A stretch of DNA of 27,151 nucleotides from Moniliophthora roreri (taxonomy: Eukaryota > Basidiomycota > Agaricomycetes > Agaricales > Marasmiaceae): assembly GCA_001466705.2 (NCBI GenBank), contig LATX02000051.1, positions 1-27,151 on the forward strand, given 5' to 3'. The notes below the pieces were generated by a model. The model was not told where the DNA came from. It searched no databases and was given only the letters and a program-made list of their open reading frames with translations. A program made the translations under genes and the position numbers. How positions within the stretch are numbered: position 1 is the first letter of the stretch; each line of letters starts with the position of its first letter. Below are positions 20,291 through 27,151 of this stretch, one piece after another.

Positions 20291-21590
20291 GGCTTTGTCA
20301 GCTAGTCCCGTCAATGCCCAAGCTGATGCTACTGCAACCCAAGCAGCTATCAGCAATAGTAATGCAGCAGCTGCTGCATACCAGATTCTTCAACCCCTCG
20401 GAGACGTTGCTGCAGCTCAGGCTCCATTAGGAAACTCTTTTCTTTTTTGGCCACTGCCATGAGATATTCCTTTAGCGCAAGCAGGGGACGTTTCACGGTT
20501 GTTGTTGCTCAGGCTGTGTACTGGTTCATGCATGCTTATGAGGGCTCTTGGCACCTGCACAGCTGCCATTGTGCTGTCTGGAGGGTGGGGGCATACTGGA
20601 AGCAGTACAGTTGGGGCTGTTCAAGGGAGTGCTTGAGAGGGTGGGAGCTAGAGGCACAGGGTGTGCTTGAGAGCTTGATGACATGGTTGTTTTGGAGCCA
20701 GAGCAAGAGCAAGGGCATGGGTCCAGCTGCAGCTGTTCAAGGCTACAGACACCCTCTTCCTCCTCTCTGCCACCCTGATCACCTTTGTCTGAGTCCCGTT
20801 TGAAAGACTCCTGACGCGCCTTAAAACTCACTCTTCTTTCCTCTTTGACTTTCAGGGCTGCCATGGCATCAAATGCCATTGGTACGTGGATTACTTGAGT
20901 GGGTCCATGTGGTGAGAGCAGCATGCTGCTGCAATTGTCTTGGGGTGGGAGACCTACAGGCAGTTGTTGAGCAGCACAGGCAGCAAGAAGAATGCAGCAT
21001 ACTAGTCATGGGCCTTGATGGAGCAGGGCATAGCAGCCCAAGCGCGTTTCTCTGTTCAAAAAGAAAAAAAGTTAGTGGTGTTCTTGTAGGACACAGTGCA
21101 CAGGGCACCAAAATGGCTCTGCAGAGGAGGTGCAAGAGGCTTTCATCCACCAAGGTCGGAGTCTCCAGCTTTTGTCTCTCCTTAGAGAAGCCCCAGCTAT
21201 GTGAAAAGAACACACTAGGATGGACCAGCACTTACAGGTGCAAGCAAGGGGCTTGAAGTGAGGGAAAAGAACAAAGAGGCTGTGAGTCTGCCATCAACAG
21301 GCCTGACTCAGATCATGTGACCATGATATGTGTTCAATGGGCCTAGTGCTAACTTTGTAAGCACACTGTTACTTACACTGCCACAATGCCACTGAACACA
21401 ATGTCGACCACCTTACCAAACACCATTTCAACTATAACTGCTGCTCTGAATAGTACCCCCACCACCTCAAATGTCGCTACCTCAAACGATACCACTGTCA
21501 GCTTAAACACTTGCTTGGATGCACTGAGCCTCGTTGCCTCATCTAACTGTTTTCACTGGGGCTGCCCGTTTGGCATTACTGATGGCTGAC
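20291..21590. other. Low-complexity, possibly coding remnants
   Basis: A plus-strand frame at about 20284-20452 encodes an alanine/asparagine-rich segment (for example AISNSNAAAAAYQILQPLG) and ends at TGA. On the minus strand 20924-20526 is open and rich in Ser, Pro, Lys and Glu (MAALKVKEERRVSFKARQES), and 21231-20869 is cysteine-rich. A plus frame at 21386-21589 is Ser/Thr/Asn-rich. None shows a known domain, and opposite frames overlap. One of the minus frames may be an exon of a degraded gene, but I cannot choose between strands. Confidence 0.3.
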
Positions 21591-21771
21591 AGTTAGGACT
21601 CAACCGGCAGAACTTGGCAACATCTATAGTTTGTAGTTACCCTTGCACAATTGTTTGCAACAGTTTTTGAGATTATCATAGATGTTTTTACAGGCAGAAA
21701 GTTGAAAATACACATAATGTTTTGAATACTGATGGCTACTTTGACCCTCGAGAAATGCATAATTTTGGCCA

Positions 21772-22595
21772 CTAATCTTTGTCACTGGTAGTATGAATAC
21801 TTGCACACTCTCGGTGTTTCTCTTTCTTCTTTGGGATTTCAGTGTCTGCATGGTACTTCAGTAGCAGAAGACTGTCACAGATATGGTTACAGGTATGGCC
21901 ATTAATAAACACGTCAATTCCAGCTAGCCCATGATCACCAGATCCCATAGTCCTGGCAGAAATGAATGCTAGTTAGGACCTCTGGCTATGAATCACAGTA
22001 AGTAGAAATCTTACCCATCATCGGTATGCACCATTGTGTCAAAGAGATGGCGATGTACAGAGCCATTCACAATGGCGGGAGAGGCTATAAAAACAGCCAG
22101 TCAGCATGTGGTTGGTGCCAAAGCAAGACATTGAGCATATACTGGAGGTCAACAAAGACTTGGGTTTCCTGAGACCAATAATGGCTAAAATGAGCAAATG
22201 CTGACATAGTCATAAACAGAAGAGTGTTGCAGTTCCCCTGCTGCATAGTGCTGCTATACTTGGTTACTTGAATGGGATGCTCATGCTTGACAAGCCAGAC
22301 AGACACAGGCTGTTCTTCACTGTTGTCATCTTCATACTTCTTATTTGAGCCACACTGGGCTGCATAGGTGTCCTCTGAGATTTCCAAAGCTTTTGAAGGC
22401 ACACCACCAGAGTCTACAAGTTCCATAGCAAGGAAGCAGGGAGTGAAGGTAAAATCTTAACCACTGGCTTCAGCAACAAAATGAAGTGAGAGATAAATGA
22501 AATATACCTGTAGATACTCGCTCCTGGGCCCTTTGAGCTGCTGCATAGAACTTATCTAAAAATACATGCTGCTGAAGAGGCAGAAACTCTATCTC
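21772..22595 (-). pseudogene. Fungal alpha-kinase (MHCK/EF2K type), 3' exons
   Basis: Four exons on the minus strand. 22595-22508 joins 22413-22142 in phase 1 and gives KFYAAAQRAQERVS.., then VSVWLVKHEHPIQVTKYS and MSAFAHFSHYWSQETQVFV. 22084-22015 (PAIVNGSVHRHLFDTMVH) joins 21952-21772 in phase across a GTAAGA..GCCAG intron and gives GSGDHGLAG, then GIDVFINGHTCNHIC and a charged tail ending at a TAG (21772-21774). The GxGDhG..GI..F...H.CN..C pattern is the C-terminal signature of alpha-kinases, which phosphorylate Ser/Thr in helical substrates. The splice between the second and third exons (22142 to 22084) does not restore the frame with the donor seen (CA|GTATATG). Two guanines appear to be missing there, so the gene may be broken, or I have the wrong site. 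No exons for the N-terminal half were found upstream of 22595. Confidence 0.65.
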
Positions 22596-23051
22596 CTATA
22601 AAAGACAGCTACATGCTATCTTCACTTCTAAAAGCTCTCTAAACAGGGCTTCTGCAACTAAGCACAGCTACAAAACCCACACACACACAACACACACCAA
22701 AACCCACAATAGAGGCTTCTATAAGTAAGAATGCACTGTACAAGTCTGCTATGAGACTGAGTCTATCTCAAGTGATTTGGGGTGAGAAAGGGGACAGAAC
22801 CCTTTATATCTTCAATTGGCTGGCTTAGATTGCAGAGTCTAAAGACTCTAGTTAAAACGACTCAAGTAGTGCACTCAAGGGTCACAAAGTGTAGGTTTTC
22901 AACACAAGTGGTTTACTGATTGGTTATTAGATTGTATACAGTGAGGCAAGATATATATAAATCTTGGCTCTACTGGAAGCAACTGACTGGCAAGTGCATA
23001 AAGACTTGGTCTAAGAAGCTGCATGGAGGTCTAAATCGACACTGCACAGGG
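22596..23051. other. Intergenic between alpha-kinase and Gypsy pol remnants
   Basis: Contains a CA-rich microsatellite at about 22677-22702 and a TATATATAAAT stretch near 22951-22961. No recognised gene. The integrase part of the retroelement, expected here in the minus direction, is not visible. Confidence 0.4.
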
Positions 23052-24803
23052 CTATAAGGTGCAAGTACCAGTCGGTCCTTCTTCCTTCTTATTCTGTCGA
23101 TACAGCTTTATGTTCTGTCCAACAAAGTACTGTCCAGCTTGTTCCTTGAATCTTTTTATTTCTTTAGTGGATTTGGCTTTAAGTACTTTGCTATCTGGAT
23201 TAGTCCAGTAGTCATATATGTTCTATATTTTTTGGTCTAATTCTTTTGTGTTCAGGGATCGATGCTCCTTGTCGTATAGATTATCCTTGGCCCAAGATCC
23301 ATCCACTTCTTCCATGCAAGGCATCTGCATATATGCACTATAAAATGGACCTGTCTCGAGAGGTTCTCTCCCAAACTGAAAATTTAACATGTCCACCATT
23401 CTTTGTAGATTGTATTCTTTGTCAATTGCATACTGGAGATCCTGCTCCCAGTCATCTTCTGATTCTGCTACTTCATGTAGGAATCTGCTACATGTATCTA
23501 TTTCACCATAGAAGTTGCGCAGCTCTAATGGGTCCTCTACTACCCCTTCACCCTTCTTGAACTTCATGGGTTCCCCATCATTATCTCCATCTCAGTCTGC
23601 AGAATCTAGCTTATGAATAGCTGGTTCCTGTCCACCTGGTGGCCTCTGGGATAAACCATCTGCCAAACCATGGCTGACCACTGGAATATAAATTAAGGTG
23701 AAATGGTACTTCTGTATTTCTTCTATCCACCTATTGATCATCGCATTGGGAATGATACTGGGATTGTCTAGCATTCCCTTTATGTATTTAGCATCGGTTT
23801 CCACTGCTAGCTTTCTACATCCTACTGTCCAATAATGTGTCGCTAATAGAGCTAACTTTAATCCATAGAGTTCTCTCTTGGGTTGAGAGAACCTAACTTC
23901 CCTCTCATTAAGAGTTATAGAACTGAATAAGCAATAGTTTCTCTTTCTCTTGTCTGATATGTCGCGTTGGTAGAGATAATATCCTACTGCAAAGTAAGAG
24001 GTATCTACTGCCAATATGACCTCCCCTTCACTTTCGTAGTCTATAGGTTTCAGAGGCTCCACGTTGTGCAAAGCCTCCTTTATGGAATCCATTGATTCTT
24101 CCTCTTTAGGTCCCCATTCAACTGCTACATCGTCCTGCATAAGACGTTGTATCAGGGCAGCTATCTTAGCAAAGTTTTTAATAAACTGCCTGACTTGTCC
24201 ACAAGTCCCCAAAAAGCTTCTTACATCTGTCTTGGTCTTCAGTGGTGAAGGCTAAGTAGTAATGGCCTCCATCTTATCGTGGGTAGGTTTGAGTCCCACA
24301 TAGGTACACCTGTGTCCTACTATGATTGTTTCATTGCAGCATACAAAAGACTTTTTCCCTGTGAATGTTCCACCACAGTATTTAACACATTGTAAAATTC
24401 GATTTATGTTCTGCATATGTTCCCATACAAAGTGTCTTATGCCTGGATTTTCTGGTATTGTTTTGTACCCTCCACCTTCTAGTTCGTATCTTGTCTTTGG
24501 CCCGTGTATCGGAATGTCATTAATATACAGCTGTGTAACCTGAGGTATTTCATCCTTCAGGATTTCACAGACATCCTCATGGAATATAGGAACCGAATTA
24601 GTCCATCCTATAGGCAATTTGACTGGTCTGTACGTGCCAAAAGGTGTTTGAAACATGGTCAAGTCCTGTGATGAAGGATGTATTTTCCTTTCATCATATC
24701 CCACGAACAAATCCAGAGTCCCTCCACAAGCTCTTCCTGCAAAATGATTTGCTAGCTCATATGTCGCTGGAGGAATCCCTGAATGTTGTATCATCACAGC
24801 ATT
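23052..24803 (-). pseudogene. Ty3/Gypsy retrotransposon pol remnant (reverse transcriptase and RNase H)
   Basis: One minus-strand frame runs from the gap at 24804 to a final TAG at 23052. It is interrupted by TAG near 24252, TGA near 23592 and TAG near 23223; each reads through in the same frame and each is one C-to-T change from a sense codon. Order: RT palm (LFVGYDERKI, PFGTYRPVKLPIGWTNSV, FHEDV, LYINDIPIHGP), connection (TDVRSFLGTCGQVRQFIKNF), and RNase H (LAVDTSYFAVGYYLYQ, PKRELYGLKLA, ETDAKYIKGMLDNP, SHGLADGLSQRPP). These include the D-E-D-D catalytic series. A linker then ends in IKRFKEQAGQYFVGQNIKLY, typical of the segment before the integrase zinc finger. The RT box should read YxDD; here it is YIND (asparagine codon at 24521-24519), so the first catalytic aspartate is lost. 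Gag, protease, the N-terminal RT and integrase are absent. The element cannot move by itself. Confidence 0.9.
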
Positions 24804-24804
24804 N

Positions 24805-24844
24805 TCTTAGAAAAGTGCTATAATGCACTCAAGATGTTACTCTT
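24805..24844. other. Forty bases between a gap and the repeat pair
   Basis: Short sequence after the gap at 24804. It matches neither the pol remnant nor the second repeat copy, so it is probably the edge of a separate contig. Confidence 0.4.
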
Positions 24845-25899
24845 ATCTCTTACAATGCAAGTTTGTTATCAGATTTCTATCTCTCTGGAGTCACTCAGGA
24901 CCAATCTCCAGGGCCTGTAGTGAGGAAGCAAAACTGGAATGGCACACAAATTTATACACCAAACAAACTTGTCATGTATTCACAATCAGAGGGGGCAGAG
25001 TTACTTGAGTATGTACAAATATCTAGCTGTCCTTATATATGGTCCAAGGAATATATCTACAGAAAATTATAAATAATGTCTGATAATTCAGGAAATGACA
25101 AATGAGTGACTGAGATACTAAAAGAGGGATTATTCGGATGTCATGGAGTCTGGCCACTAGGGTATCCGACCATATCCGCGTGGGTATCTATGCCTCCAGG
25201 CATTCTAGACTCTATAATTTGTATTTTCTCTTTTCTAAGTCGGGTATCTATGAGCAGATGGCTGTATCCGTCCTGTCTTTTGACAGCATTTCCCCTTTTC
25301 TAGTATCCACACATCGGCAGAGGCCTAGATGCCAAAGTTTCCAAGGTTGGAACACGCTGTTATTGTCCCTATCTCCTTTGACAATGCACGCTTGGTCTTA
25401 TTTAGGATTTCTTGCGTGTTAGATATTCTTCATATGTCTCATTGTATCTGGTCTATAGGTAGTGAATGTCCTTCAGAAGTGATTTCTGTCTTTCTGAGCA
25501 GTCTTTGTACCTAGTTGCTTTCGCATATTGTTTAGCCGCCAGTGAATTCTTTATTAAGAGATCGCCTGCTTTGACTCTGATCCGTATATTGACTTTGAAG
25601 GAGGATTGTTTTATGATTGTTCCTGTTCTAAGCTGTCTTTCTGTTTTGATGTCTCCTCTAAGTACCTCTGTACTGTTTGACTGCAGCTTGCACTTTGCAG
25701 ATGTCATACAAAAGTACAGTAGAAGTTAAAATCCCATTGATAGCACTTTTGAGAGCTTGGTTAACTAGCCAATGCATTCATTGGGCCATAGTTAGATTCC
25801 CTACAGGTTTCAGGAGTGATCTGCTTTGGATCTGATACATAGATAGGTCAGAAAGTACAGCTTAGACACCTCTGTATAGCATATCATATAGCTCTTTGT
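24845..25899. repeat. 1055-bp repeat, copy 1
   Basis: Matches 25901-26955 base for base at an offset of 1056, with scattered mostly C/T and G/A differences and few indels. It starts ATCTCTTA.AATGCAAGTTT and ends AGCTCTTTGT directly at the gap. The minus strand has a frame at 25707-25453 (KNSLAAKQYAKATRYKD) that is open here but interrupted in copy 2, and a plus frame (24863-25072) conserved in both. Minus-strand reading around 25790-25690 is faintly like the C-terminal tail of pogo/Tc1-type transposases, but not enough to assign. Probably a piece of a transposable element. Confidence 0.75.
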
Positions 25900-25900
25900 N

Positions 25901-26955
25901 ATCTCTTATGATGCAAGTTTGTTATCAGATTTCTATCTCTCTGGAGTCACTCAGGACCAATCTCCAGGGCCTGTAGTGAGGAAGCAAAACTGGAATGGCA
26001 CACAAATTTATACACCAAACAAACTCTTCATGTATTCACAATCAGAGGGGGCAGAGTTACTTGAGTATGTACAAATATCTAACTGTTCTTATATACAGTC
26101 CAGGAATATATCTACAGAAAATTATAAATAATGTCCGATAATTCAGGAAATGACAAATGAGTGACTGAGATACTAAAAGAGGGATTATTTGGATGTCACG
26201 GAGTCTGGCCACTAGGGTATCTGACCATATATGCGTGAGTATCTATGCCTCCAGGCATTCTAGACTCTATAATTTGTATTTTCTCTTTTCTAAGTCAGGT
26301 ATCTACGAGCGGATGGCTGTATCTGTCCCGTCTTTTGACAGCATTTCTCTTTTTCTAGTACCTGCACATTGGCAGTGGCCTAGATGCCAAATTTTCCAAG
26401 GTCAGAACACACTGTTATTGTTCTGATCTCCTTTGACAATGCACACTCGGTCTTATTTAGGATTTCTTGTGCATTAGATATTCTTCATATGTCTCATTGT
26501 ATCTGTCTGTAGGTAGTGGATGTCCTTCAGAAGTGATTTCTGTCTTTCTGAGCAGTCTTTGTACCTAGTTTGCTTATCACATATTGTTTAGCCACCAGTG
26601 AATTCTTCGTCAAGAGATCACCTGCTTCGACTCTGATCTGTATATTGACTTCGGAGGAGGATCGTTCTATGATCGTTCCTGTTCTAAGTCATCTTTCTGT
26701 TTTGATGTCTCCTCTAAGTACCTCTGTACTGTTTGACTGCAGCTTGCACTTTGCAGATGTCATAGAAAAGTAAAGTAGAAGTTAAAATCCCATTGATAGC
26801 ACTTTTGAGAGCTTGGTTAACTAGCCAATGCATTCATTGGGCCATAGTTAGGTTCCCTACAGGTTTCAGGAGTGATCTGCTTCAGATCTGATACATAGAT
26901 AAGTCAGAATGTACAGCTTAGACACCTCTGTATAGCATATCATATAGCTCTTTGT
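25901..26955. repeat. 1055-bp repeat, copy 2
   Basis: Second copy of 24845-25899. It begins on the first base after the gap character at 25900. Copy 2 has lost several CpG sites kept in copy 1 (for example ATCCGACC against ATCTGACC and GTATCCGTCC against GTATCTGTCC). After 26955 the sequence is single-copy within this window. Confidence 0.75.
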
Positions 26956-27151
26956 ACTTTCCAACACACTGTAGCTTCTCTAAGGCAATGACTAGCAGAC
27001 TGGGCTCACTCTAGTCCTTATTACCCATTATCTTGTGTCATATTAAAGTGTTCCAATTCAAAAGTAGTGTAAAATGAATAAAAGTGGGTCTTTTCTAGGT
27101 TCGACATATTACTGCAACCTTATCCCATATCTCGACCCAAAGACGAAATAT
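26956..27151. other. Right edge, nothing recognised
   Basis: AT-rich sequence without an open frame of note or a recognisable repeat. It may belong to the same transposable element as the 1055-bp repeats. Confidence 0.3.

Noticed and set aside
20873..21256. 127-aa plus-strand frame as a gene
   Set aside because: It overlaps an equally open minus frame, has no family signature and no splice support.
22677..22702. CA-repeat as a CRISPR-like or regulatory array
   Set aside because: A simple microsatellite; no spacers or conserved repeats. CRISPR is not expected in a fungal nuclear genome.
1..27151. tRNA and rRNA genes
   Set aside because: I saw no cloverleaf with the usual box A and B sequences and no rRNA-like stretch.

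Overview
The window looks like repeat-rich nuclear DNA from a mushroom-forming basidiomycete (Agaricomycetes). The reasons are very short spliceosomal introns (about 45-100 nt, GT..AG with CTNA-like branch sites), many tiny exons, and gene families typical of these fungi: an expanded TKL-like kinase family, the agaric HNH endonuclease family, an alpha-kinase, a Dal5-like MFS permease and Ty3/Gypsy pol. Eight isolated N characters (4329, 5706, 6759, 8884, 13495, 18863, 24804, 25900) behave as assembly joins; several sit exactly where a repeat restarts. Recognition is from memory of family sequence patterns, without a database search.

Layout. 1-561: 3' part of an unidentified spliced gene. 1199-8749: a family of about 2.9 kb DNA-transposon-like elements with 356-bp terminal inverted repeats and no recognisable transposase. 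Copy A is complete (1240-4129). Pieces B, C and D lie next to gaps. D ends inside a TKL-like kinase gene (9447-8747, minus), which is cut in mid kinase domain. 10535-9510 (minus): an unrecognised gene broken by in-frame stops. 12464-11067 (minus): an apparently intact five-exon HNH-nuclease-family gene of 383 codons. It is divergent from an MFS locus.

The MFS locus is a tandem gene duplication. The right copy (16531-19231, plus) resolves into 21 exons and an uninterrupted 508-residue Dal5/allantoate-permease-like protein. The left copy (about 12915-16051) is a pseudogene: its start codon is deleted, early exons are decayed or missing, and a block of exons 14-20 is duplicated in tandem with a further internal deletion. 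The two copies differ at splice sites: a GT donor corresponds to a GC donor, and one intron is present in only one paralogue.

19232-23051 holds little recognisable sequence apart from four exons of a fungal alpha-kinase (22595-21772, minus). 24803-23052 (minus) is a decayed Ty3/Gypsy pol (RT and RNase H) with three in-frame stops and a substituted catalytic aspartate. 24845-26955 is a 1055-bp sequence present twice on either side of a gap.

The common theme is transposon-driven decay with many C-to-T/G-to-A changes, often at CpG, which is what methylated or RIP-like mutated repeats show. I see no operon-like pathway and no convincing new defence or biosynthetic system. The least described objects are the long-TIR element family and the internally duplicated permease pseudogene.
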